64,000 nucleotides of DNA, taken from the NCBI RefSeq assembly GCF_000247695.1, contig NW_004624734.1, positions 9,134,648 through 9,198,647 of the forward strand, read 5' to 3'. The translations under genes and the position numbers were made by a program. Origin of the DNA: Heterocephalus glaber (Eukaryota; Chordata; Mammalia; Rodentia; Bathyergidae). This document shows, piece after piece, positions 23,027-35,000 of the stretch. The notes beneath the pieces were generated by a model. That model ran no database searches. It was not told where the DNA came from and was given only the letters and a program-made list of their open reading frames with translations. The first letter of the stretch is position 1, and every line of letters starts with the position of its first letter.

Positions 23027-26000
23027 GTGAGTAGACCAGCCGTACAGGGGTCATGAGGAAGGTCTTCCCATGCCTGTGTTACAGGACAGGCAGAACAATG
23101 CCCACCTGCTGCCATAGATGTCTGGGGCAAATGTGGGTGCATATGGGGGTGGATGGAGGTCAAAAAGGAGTCCTCGAGGGAAGGGTGCAGCCTAGAGGAT
23201 GCAGAGAGAGTCGCTTGGCTTTGCCCTGGTAATCGGATGCTTGCTTGGACTGGCTGGTAAGAGCCCCTCCCTCACCCACCTTTGCCCCCCTGGCTCAATG
23301 ATGCACTCCCAGCTCTCTGTGTTACCACATCAAGGACAGCATCCTAGGTGAGCCTGGCCCAGCCACATGGCAGAACTTCCTGTAGGGGCAGCAAGAAAGG
23401 CTAGTGCCCCTTCTTCTTGGGCAGGAACTTGTGCTTATTAAGCAGCTGCTGGGTGGCACAGGCACCTGGTAACCACACCATACTGCTCCATTCATTCAGA
23501 CTGGTTTTGGGTCAACAAAAATTTAAAGATACCTTTTGGTGCCATAGCAAAAGGCTTAAACTCTTGTCAAGATCAAAGGTCAAGCAGGATGTACTGGGTC
23601 CGTGATTCCAAACTGCCTCTACTGAAGCCAAGCTCGGCTTACAACCTTCACCCCCATCCTCTGGGACCCCTGGGCCCAATGGTCAGTTATGGTGTGCTGA
23701 AGATGAGTTGATGCCAACAGCTGCCGCCCTTGGAGGGCTCAGGCATTGCGAGGCTCCCTGTGCCAAGATGAGCCTGAGGGTCCAGGCTGCCTCCCTCAGA
23801 GCAGACCCTGCAGAGACTGGGCAGTAGTATGCTGATGAAGGAATGTGGGCCGGGATGTGCTGGCAGACAGGGATGCCCATGACAAGCCCCACTGACTGGG
23901 CATCAGGCTGTGTGCCTGGCACTGCCCACAGTGTGCTTTCCAACCCCTACTATAGCAATACCTCACCAGACTAGGAACTCCCAGCTTAGCATTGTGCCAG
24001 AGATCTCTGTAAGGGGCTCAGCAGAGCACCTGGCACCAAGCAGGCACCCCAGAAATGACCAGGCTGAGCTGAATAGGAACCCAGTGTTCTGACGCCCGAG
24101 CCCCGGCTGCTCCTGCACAGAGCACACTGTACTAAGACCATGGCCAACAGGATGCATGCTGCTCCCCGACAGCCTCTCCCTCCATATAGGGAGCCACGAG
24201 GCCCTCCTGATGGAAGAGGGAGGCAGGGGACCAGCAAAGGCTACAGGAAGAGAATTCTAGCCAGGGAAGACTGCAGGGGCAAAGGCCTGGCATGCCGGGC
24301 CTCAGGATATGAGAAGGATAAGATGGCTGGAAGGCCTCAAGCTCTGTGGCTGGAGCTGCAGGGACTTCCCTTCACAGGTGCTGAGAGCCAGATGGCCCTT
24401 AGCAGAGCCATGTGGCCATAGCAGCAAGGGGATTGCAGGAAGGGAGAGCAGGGGCCACTGCAGCCATCCAGAACCTACGTGCCAGCCAAGTGGGGTTCAG
24501 GCAGCCACTGCAGACAGGAGAATGGGGTTGGGGGAGACTGGGAGGTGCTGGGGCTTTTAACCTGGGCACAGGAGGATGACTGTGGCTGATCATTTCTTGA
24601 GCACGTCCCTGGTACCGGCCACTCTGCTAAGGCCCTTGCCAGGATTCAGCACGAGTCTGGGCATGGGGGTCAGTAGCCTCAAAGTGGGCGTCACTGCCCA
24701 GAATGTGGAAGGAAGGGAGGTGCCCCGGGGCCTGCCCCCCTTAGGATACACCCAGCGTTATGACTCAGCCACCACCCTCCTTGCCCAGAGGAGAGGGCTG
24801 CTCCCTGGTCCTATTCACTGCTGAAGAAAGCTCTGATCACTGTACCTGGGAGCACCTGTTTATAGCTGGTTGCTCAGGAGTGCCGATGGCCGGAAGCTTG
24901 GAACTGGCACAGTGGTGTGGTCCTGCGGTACAGAGCTCTGAACTGTGTGGAGTCTGACGCCAGCTCCAGGTAATTAGCATCAGAACTGAATCGAACTGGT
25001 GAATGCCCAGTTGGTGTCTGGAGAATTGGAGAAAGGGTTTTTGGTGTTGGAAACAGCTTCCTCCCAGGGGGTCATAAAATCAGTTTAATGGATCATGACT
25101 GGCTCTTTTTTTTTTTTTTAATGAAAAAGTAAACTTTACTAGAACACAGAGTGTGTCTTACGGAGTTGGAGTAAGTCTTGTGTTGTTAAACTTTTAGGGG
25201 CGTGTATGTGTGTGTATGTGTTGCTCCCTGACTGGATCTGACACTGAGAGCCCTTGGGCTTGGATACAGGAATCTGCATTTTAAACTGCTACCCCAGGGG
25301 ATTCTGATCTAAGCAGTCTGCAGAGTAGGGACTGGTGTTGGAGAAGCAATGGAGTCACTCAAAACTGTCCACTTCCTTTCAGTGTTTGGTGTGCAGTGAG
25401 TGTTCCGGTGGCTGCCGCCACCCCAGGACCCTATCTAGAAGGCCTTCCTGGAGACCCCCAGGCTTGTCATTAGGGTGTGAATAAGCCATACATTTCATCC
25501 CATTTTTCCTGTCTTCCCCATCTTCCTACCCTGCTAAGGGTTACTCAGGCAGACTGAGTGGCCACCTGAACCCCAACTTTATCACTGAGCTGAAGGTATA
25601 AGACCCCCTGAGGCTGAGATGGGAAGAGTGGGGTGTTTGGTTGTCAGAATCAGGAAGAGCAAGCAGGTCTATCAGCTTGGGATGATTTTCATCAGTGTGT
25701 AAACTGACACAAGTTTGGGGAAGAGGGTCAGTTTGGCCAATTCTGTTATTTCTTAAAATGTATATCCCTGTGGCTCAACATGTTCACATGTGGGAATCTA
25801 CCCCACGGAAATATTAATAAGAGTGATGTGATAAACTTGTTCTTTGCAGCATTATTCAGTGCAGTGGCAATTTGGAAATAGTTTTGTTTGTTGTTGGTGT
25901 TGTTGTTGTTGTTGTTGTTTGCTGAAAATGATTGGAGTCCAGGGATTAAGAGCATAACCCTGAAGCAGTAGGCCTACATTCAAGTTAGGCATTATCACTT

Positions 26001-29000
26001 ACAAGCTGGGGGATGGAGCAAGTCACAAAGTCTCTCTGGGCCTCAGTTTGCTCAGCTCTGAAATGTGTTTAGGGAAAATACCTATTCCATGGAGCTGCCA
26101 AGAACATTTAGAAAGCTCACCTATACAAAGCACTGAGTGAGCTCTGTAGATATTAGCAAGGAAGGGAGGGAGGGAAGGAGAGGGTGAGGCAAAGGATGGA
26201 GGGAGGGAAGGAAGGAAAAGAGAGAGAAGTAGAGAAAGAGAGAGAAGAGAGGAAGGAAAGAAGGGCTTAGATATCCATCAGAAGAAGAAAAACAAGTTTG
26301 AGCCCAGCCTGGCAAGCTGCTGACATAACAAACCCCTGTTTCAAAATGAACATAATAAGGGCTGAGGATGTAGCTCAGTGTGAAAACCTTGGGCTCAACC
26401 TCCAGTACCACAAGAGAAAGAAAGAAAGGGGGAGGGAGAGAGGGAGAGAGAGAGAGAGAGAGAGAAGAGAAAAAGATGACAGTCACCACGTGGAATGCTT
26501 TGTGGCCCAGAAAGGAAAGAGGGCAGTATGCATGGACTTGTGAAGTGTTCTCTGGGCACAGCTGACTATCACGTGAAGAAAGCAGCCTGCAGAGCAATGC
26601 ACACGACAAACACTGTTTTCGTAAGTGGCATGTGTGTGCCCATGTGCCTTAGTGCACAGAAAGGGGTCAGAGAGGCCACTTGCCTCCTAGAGTGTAACCG
26701 TGGGACTCTCTGAAGGGGAGGTGACCTGCACATTTTCTTTTAAACACTTCAATATTAACTCTGTTATAGTGAGTACATAGTTCTTTTCTAATTAAAAAGC
26801 TCTAGGGCTGGGATGTATGTAGCTCCATGGTAGAGCACTTGCCTAGCTTGTGGATTCCATCTGTAGCACCACACACACAAACAAATCCAATATGCCTTTT
26901 AAAAATCTAACATTTTAAAAAATGGAGATGATGGTAGTGCCAACATCATAGGGTCATTGTAAAGATTAGATGGAGTTGCATAGGTAAAGCTCTTGGTGCC
27001 CGACTGATGAAGTTCAATAAATGGTAGTTCCTTTTCTCTTAAAAAAAATTAGTATTTTATGACCCTGGTTTCCTGATTGAAGGTCTCATCTTGGCGGATG
27101 GTCTTGAGCAAGTCTCTTTGCCTTTCTGAGCCTCTGTGTCAACTGGAAAAAAGGTGTTAATGTCTTCCTGTAGGGTTGCTGTGATATAATAATTCCATGA
27201 TTTGATGGAAGGCCTGTAAAGTGCCTCCCCTACAGTAGATGCTCAACAAACTAGTGGTGGCCCATGGGTAGAGTACACAACTGGAGGCTGCATGGGGAAG
27301 CAGAGACAGTTGAAACTCTGGAGCACCAGGTCATAGGGGAAGAGCTGGGGAGAATCTCAGTAGATGTGGGTGCTGCCACCAGTTCCTCTAGGACCCAGTG
27401 ACAAGGGGGCTCCAGGGGTGTGCAGCAGGTGAGATGAGTCACCCCTGCTGGCTATTGTAATAGACACTTTGCTGGGGACAGGAACCCATAGGAAACCCTG
27501 GCCACAGGCCAGACAGACACCCAGGTAAACTGAGGCAACTCAGGGATGAATTTTGCCATCCCTCAAAATAAGCGATGTGGCAGTGGTGGAAAAGCTGGGT
27601 CTGAGGTCGGAGGGAAGCACTGAGAGTCTGCCCAGAATGGAGGGCTCAGGTGGCCTCGGAGTCCCAGGAGAATCACACAGGTAACCAAAGGTCAGCTGGC
27701 AGCCCAACCCATGTGACAGTAGAGGAGCCAAGGCCACAGCCCGGAACTTCAAAACCTTGAAGGGTCCAGAATCTTGTGGCACAGCCCCACTCCCATCCTG
27801 CTCGTCCTTCCCTCATAAAAGCCCGTCCCTTGGGCAGGTGCACCGGTGCTGGGGATCTCCGCGGTCTCTCTGCTTTAGTTCTGTCGGGATGGGTCCACTT
27901 AGCAAATACTCTGAGTCTCCACGGTGTGAACTGCACACACTGCTGGCGCTGGGCACATGCAACAATGCCCCACCCCTGCCAAGAGTCACCAGGGTGCCCA
28001 GCCCGGGGAACAGGGAGAGGAAGAGACAGGGAGAAGAGTGATGACACCGAGATGGATGGGATTTCGGTGCTTGGAATGGAGCTGTGGGCAGACAGGGCAT
28101 GAATCGGGAGGTGGAGCTGGGCACCACAGCAGCTGCCTCCTATGGATGCCACTGTCATGGTCCCCTCGGTCCTATCATTGAGTCCCAGATTGCTCAGGGG
28201 ACAGAGCGATTGGAAGGGGCCTCAGCAGGCCTTGAATGCCTGGACCACTCACTCTGCCCCAGACCCAGCGTGCAGCCTGGACATGTCCCTTCCCTTCTCT
28301 GGACCTCAGTTCCCCCCACTGGTCTGAACTGCTTCTGGGGATCTCCGGAGGGAGCCCTGAGCAGGTCCCCATTCAGATGGCGGGTGTCAGAGGGCACGAA
28401 GGATGGATCACTTGCTTTACCCTGAACAGCACCCTGGAGGAGGCCTGGGCCCAGCGGGCCAGGAAGAGCAGGGAGAAGTGAGACCCTGCCCCACTCCTGG
28501 GCTCTCCCCCGTCTCTGCGCCCCTGGATCTGCCTGGAAGGTCCCTCAGCCTCCACCCTGTCCTCGACTCCAGGAACATTGCCAGGGCTCAGCACACCCCA
28601 GCAGCCATGGGACACGGGGCTCTCTCTTATCGGCGGCAGGTTTGGGTGCACAGACTGGGGAAGGGGCACCTCAGACCCCTCCCCAGACCTGACCTGTGAC
28701 CCCTCCTGTCTTTGCAGAGACCTGCTGCCCTTCACACTTCGGCTGCCCCAGGCCATCCTCGAGGCCAGCAGCTTCACAGACCTCGAGACCATCTCCAACC
28801 TGGGCCTAGGTAAGTCCTCCCTGCAGGAGCAGACGGAACCCAAGGGCAGAGGGAGGGGCCCTTGGGCTGAGACCAAGTGGATCCTTGGTCCCCACAGCTG
28901 TGGGAGGAACTGCTCCCAGCCCAGGCTGCTGAGCACCATAGCAGGGAGATTCACTGCTTTCCAGACAGCTGCCCAGGAGTCCCTGATGCACAGCCTCTTT

Positions 29001-32000
29001 GTCACAAGGAGGTGGCTGGCTCGGGGCCAGAGAGGCTGAACATATGAGGCCGTGACTCTGGGAGAAGCTGGGCCAGCACCAGGGCCCTTTTGAGTGGTGG
29101 TCAGAGTCAGCCCAGCATCTGCCTGCCCCGGCCTGTTCCCAGCCAATCCACGTCAGAGGGAAAAGCAGCGTGGACGTGATCATGATTGGAGCTGGCCCCT
29201 CTCCCCCTTGGCTTGCCCCCGTCCACCAACTGACCCTAAGCTCATCCCCCTCCTGACGCCTTGGAGCTTTTGAAGGACTTGGAGCAGAGGGGAAAAGGAG
29301 CAAGAAGAGGGACCAGCCACTTCTGATCCTGAGCCCTCCGAAGAATCCTAAGCAGAGCTCAGGCGTCTTGGGCTCTTCCCGCACTTGGGCCACAGTGCAC
29401 ACTGTACAGGGTTGGAATGGGCCAGTGCTGAGCTAGGACTAGAGCCTCACAGTCCTGGCCCTGGGGAAACCAAGATCTCCAAGCCCATGGCTAGAGGAAC
29501 TGGCTAATTGCCTCTGTCCGTATGTTGGGGAACAGAAAATTTACTATGGGCGGCGGGAGGGCATCTGCTTCAGCAGCCTCTGCAGGCTTCAGTCCCCAGA
29601 GCCTCAGTGCCTGGGCCATGTTTATGAACAAAGTAGGTCGTTCCTAAATCTTTAAGACACCTCGACACCTGTGGCTGAGCACATGCCTGTAGCACGGTGG
29701 TGAGTCGAAGAGGCGATGGCTGAGGAGCAGAGCCAGGACATGGGGGAAGTCAGGGGCAGACCTGGGGCCAGGAACGCCCTCTTGGCTCCCAGGCCAGGCT
29801 GCTCCCCATACTCAGAGCTCAGAGGGGCTTCTGGACAGCAGTGCAGGAGATGCTGAAGGCAACCAGAGGTCATGGGCAGGAAGGAGAGCAGGGTTCGGGC
29901 CCTGGGAGTTGACACTCAATGAACATCAACTGTGTCTTAACCTCTTTAGCTGTGTTGACTCATCCCAGGCTTAACCCTGTAATGTAGGAACTATCATTAT
30001 AATCCACATCGTATGGCAGAAGAAGCACAGGACTGCAACATGTCCAGTGTCACAGTCTGTGCCAGAGCTGGGATTTGAACCCTGGCTGTTTAGCCCCAGC
30101 ACCTACCAAGTCTCACTGAAGTCTTTAACCAGAGTCTGCTAGGCTAATGTACTAAGTTTATAAACCTCGGTTGACATTGAGGATAAGCACTGAACGTCAC
30201 GCACCAGCCCTCCCCACACCCGATATTGTAACTGCTGGACATTTAGCCTCCCAGGAGCTTAGATGTGGGACAGGTGACAGTTTTATCATTTGCACAGTCC
30301 ACACACTTCCTGGGGTCTCAGATGACATGGTTGATGCCTTTTGACCACTGCAGAGCACTGGTTTATGTAATCCTTGCATATTCTAAAGACAGAATATATA
30401 TTTGTGAGACAGAAAAGCTAAGAACCTTGTTCCAAGTACCTCCGACAGAAAGGAATAAAGCTGGGATTTGCACTGAGGCATCTGCCTCTCCCTTGCCCTG
30501 TGGTGATACCTCATGTCCTTCCCCGTTGTTTTTGCAGCAGTGGCTACTTTGAAGGCCAAGTCAGTTGGACAGCAGAGATGCAAGGCCTCCATCAGGGTTA
30601 GTTGCTGCTCCCCTTACCCCGAGTGGGGCTCAGGCAGGTTCCCCTGGCAGTCCCTGCCCAGGGCTCCCTGCAGTTTCCTGTCACTGGAGGAGCCTGACTG
30701 CCCCACGACCTAGGAGCACGCTGGGTGTGAAACAAGCAGGCTCTCTTGGGGGACTCACATTCCTGTCTGGAATAGCAGAACTGCACCATGCGGGGCTCAG
30801 CCTCAGGTTCAGTGTGGTCGTGGAGAAGGGTCAGGCCATGTGGGAAACCAAGGGCTGTTCATACTCACCTGTCTGGCACTCGCTCCCTCGAGAAAGGAAC
30901 TTATGTGCCCCCTGAGTATGCTGCAGCATAGGAACTGGAGTGTTCTCTTCAGACCTGATGTCCTCAAGTGTCAAGGACACAGAGCCAGGGACACCAGATT
31001 CGTTTTTCCCTGGAACCCAGGAAAGACTGACTTTCCAGTCCATCTCTAAATGGATGGAGACTCAGGCTGAAGAAGCAAACCCTTTCGGGGGGCCAGAGGG
31101 CTGCCCCTGCCCTGGCCCATGCAGGCATGAGCCTCACCTGCAGGAGTAATGAAAAATATGAAAAGGGTGGCATCTTCCAGAGGCCTGGGCTCCCCACCCA
31201 TTGTGCCCTACACATCATTACTCCAACCAGGGTACTCTCTTGGCAGGGAACCCAAACCCACTCAAACTACATGGATAAAAAGAAGGAAAGGATGCTGGGG
31301 AATCTCTGGGAAGTGCAGTTGGAAGGTTCCCTCGGCCTTGCACATGCCAGCCCCTCGCCCGCTCTGGTGCCTGACCCTGACTCAGCCCAGCGCCACCTGG
31401 CCCCTACTCTCCACTTTGGTTCACCAGGGAGAATCTGGATGAGCACTCGCCAGTCTGGTGATGCAAAGTGGAGAAGTATCCCTGGCAGATGTTCCTCTGG
31501 CATTGTCAGCATTACCAGGAAAACCAAAAGGACAGTAGGAGGCAAATGCGTTGACAGAGGTGCACACAGACACTGTTTCATTTATCTGCACAAAACCGAT
31601 TTTACTGTGAGGCCATGGAAACTCATGGAGTCTAAAGATCTTACTCTGCTAGAAGCAGATGTGAAGCCCTGACACCTCATTTCCACACAGATGAACCTGG
31701 GAAGCGTGATGCTCGGAGGAAGAAGCCAGACCTAAAGGCACAGTCTGCTTCCATCTGTGTGAAGCATTCAGAATAGGCAGCCCGAGACAGAAGGGATGTT
31801 AACAATTGCCAGGGGATGGGCCTAGGGTTCTTTGCTAATGGATATGGTTCTTTGGGGGTGATTTGAAAGCCCCCAAAGAATTGATTGTCATGACAGTTGC
31901 ACAACTCCGTGAATATACTAAAAACCACTGGGGTATTTTTCAATGGGTGAATTATGTGAATGATATTTCAGTAGTTGTTGGAGAGAAGGGAATCAAGTAA

Positions 32001-35000
32001 AGGAAGGGCTTTCTGCACGAGGACATAACAGAAGCTGCATTCACACTTGGGACTTTCTGAGTTTGAACTCAGTGCTCTTTGTCTGTACCCACTGCCACCT
32101 GACCCTCAGCCAGTTTTGCTCACCCCTTCTCATTCCTCAGCTCTTTCTTCCCTACGCCTGCGTCCAGTGGAAAACAACATGGTCCCCACATCCCAAGGGA
32201 GCCTGGATTTGGAGTTGGGATAGGGAGGACAGTGAACCCTTCCCTCTGCATTGTCCCCTGCGTGTGCTTCTGGTTTTCTTTCTTTCTTTCTTTTTTCTTT
32301 TATAAAGGCCCAGTAGATTGAGTATGTCTGCTTTTTAACTGACAAGATCAGAAAAGGAGGAGGATTAAAACCATGCATAACCCCTCAGCTGCTGCAGAAA
32401 TACAGTTTGTCTCTTGCCTTTTGGTTTTATTTTGCTGGAATATGCTTGTGGCTTTCAGTTTTTTTCCCCCTCACACCAAGAGTCAAGGAGTGCTTGGTTA
32501 AAGGTAAAGATGTACTGGATTTTCATCCCCCCTGGAAACCTTGCAGTTATAATATGTTTTTGAGAACTATGTGTTTCTTATCCTTAGTGCCAGCAACTTT
32601 ATTTCTCTGGCACTCTGCTCATATTTTTTTTTTTTTATGAGTGGAATGAACCCTGCTGTTTAGACAGGAATGATATGGCTGAAACAGAGCTGCTCGCTGG
32701 CAGCTCAGCACCGTGGGATGTCTTGGAATGTCGGTTCCTGAGCGGGAGTGAGCAACTTCAAATCTAGACAGGGACAAGCCCGCACCCCACAGTGCAGGCT
32801 ATGTAAGGTGTAATCTTGGACTCCAAGGAGGGCACGTTACTTGGGACCACAAGGCTAACACGAGGAGTATTCAGCACTGATCTTTCATGCAGTTGATTCT
32901 AAGTGCAAAAGGAACTTAGAGAATAAGGGTTGTTGGCAGTGCTCCTCAAACACGTCTGCAGTATGTATACGTGTAATATTTTTTAAATATGTTGAAGAAA
33001 AGCATATGTTGTATAGCTGTTCCAAGCCTGCATGTGGCTTGCTTTCTCCTTTACATCATACAATGAGAATTTTTCTAGTTATTAAAGATTCACTGAAACA
33101 TGACTGTCCAATAGCCCATCTTTGAGATATCTCAGAAATATGCATTCCCGGAAGTGACTGGACTTTTGAGCTGTTGCCATGGCATCTGGAGTGCTTTGCT
33201 GCACAGAGGCAGCAAGGGTACATGCCCTCTTCTTCCTCCTCCTTCTCCTCCTCCCCCTTCCTCTCCTCTTCCTCCTGCTTCTTTTTTATGTGCGTGGTGC
33301 TGGGGGGGGGGGGTGAGGATTAAACCCAGGGCCTTCACACTGAGCTATATCCCCTGCCCGTTTTTTATTTTGACACAGGGCCTAAGTCACTAACTTGCCC
33401 AAACTGGGGTCAAACTCGAGACCCTCTGTCTTAGCCTCCAGCCACCACACCTAACAGGGACAGGCCCTTCTTTACGGGAACCTTATCAGCTGAGACAAGT
33501 CTTGGCATGGTGCCATGGGCACTGGTACCCACAGCCTTGCCAGCCACTAGGATTGCATGACACTGTGTTCTGCTTCTCTAGCCTTGGTCCTCTGCAGACT
33601 GCAGAGAAAGTTATCTGCTTCCTTTTTTTTCTTTTCTTTTTTTTTTAGCATACAGCCCTGACTACCACTATGGTTCCCTAACAGGGACCCAGACGCAGTG
33701 CACCTTCCCCTCCCTTCAGAGCAGCATTGGCCTGGGCCTGTGTCCTGCCACCTGGCCTGTCTCGGGAGGGCAGCAGCATCCTGGGCCCTGAGCCCATTTC
33801 CCTGAAGCCCAGTGTCTGCTCTGCTCCTGGTGCAATCCAAGTGGTGAAAAGTTGCTCCCTCTGCACCTGACTGACTGGCCCTGCTGTCCTGGGGCAGCCA
33901 TCCAGACGCAGTGCATTCACTGACGGAGCTCCTCGGACTCCTGTTGCCTCCTCCTCAGACCACACCCAGCTTGCAGTAGGAGCCGCGCCCTTGCCTGCTT
34001 CCCCTCCCCTAGAGCCCTGGCTCCACTCTGGGTGAGCGAATCCCCTTGGGGCTGGCGCTAGACTCCTTCTCTGTACCAAGCACTGTCTTGGGATCTAGAG
34101 ACCCGCAGACGGAGGAGCCATTGGTGCTGCCTTCTGGAAGGGCAGAGCCTGGTAGGGAAGTCAGACAACAGCAGAGCATTGCAGTCCCAATGCTGGTCAC
34201 TAGAGTGAGGGTGTGCACCAGAGCTGGGGGGCATGGAGGAGCAGAGGTGAGGCCTGGATGCATCAGAAAACCTGTACCAAATAGGTAATGTGCGACCCAA
34301 GTCTTGAAGGATGAGTAAGTGCTTGCAGGCAGACACGTTGGAAAAAATTCCAAGCAATAGGAAGAGCTTTTGCCTGGATGTAAAAGTAGAACAGCACAGG
34401 AAGAAGAGAGCAACCAACAGAGTGGGGTGAAGAGTCAGTAGGTGATTCCAGAAAAAGATATTCACGGTCAGAGCCCATAGGCCTTGAATAATCCAGGAAA
34501 CAGTAATGGGAGTTTCTAAGCTCTAGTGGACAGTTCTGGACATCATCAACTCCACAACTTCCACCTCCACACAAAAGAAGAGTCTCGTTGGAACCTAGGG
34601 GTGAGGATCCTTGCTAGGAAATCTTGCACTTACAGAGGTGTGGACGCAGCACTTCCACTACTCACTCCATGGCCAGAGCATCCATGTGCTCGGTGCAAGG
34701 CAGCCAAGAGAGTGAGTTGGTCACGGAGGAGTCAGTAGCTGCCCAAGAAAGCAAAGCCAGGGACCCGATCTGTCACAAAGAGTAGCTCATGGGAGACCTT
34801 GCTGTGGACACACCATGTCCAGTAACTGTGTTGTGTGTGGAGCTTCGCATGTTGGAGAGAGACACACAAAGCTTTGTCTTGTTATTGTGGTCACAGCTGG
34901 GCCTTCTCAGCTGGCTTCCAGGCACAGGATCTCTGCCCAGGGCTGGGTGAATGGTGAACGCCACTCTCCTTCCTGGTAAGGGGTGCATACAGCTGGGTGA

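Larger units (their letters stand above)
23027..28717 (+). other. RIN3 intron 4
   Basis: 5691 bases, GT-AG. The first 2.8 kb (to about 25880) is moderately GC-rich and shows no recognised gene or repeat. It then holds a GTT repeat (25886-25919), MIR and ID remnants and purine-rich simple repeats. 27250-28717 is GC-rich without a recognisable element. Short ORFs here look like GC-driven noise. Confidence 0.85.

Noticed and set aside
26121..26609. 162-codon minus-strand frame rich in Ser/Leu/Pro
   Set aside because: It arises from purine-rich simple repeats read in antisense.
28373..29146. 257-codon minus-strand open frame around the exon at 28718
   Set aside because: No recognisable domain, it overlaps the real exon in antisense, and the local composition is GC-rich. 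It is best explained by chance.
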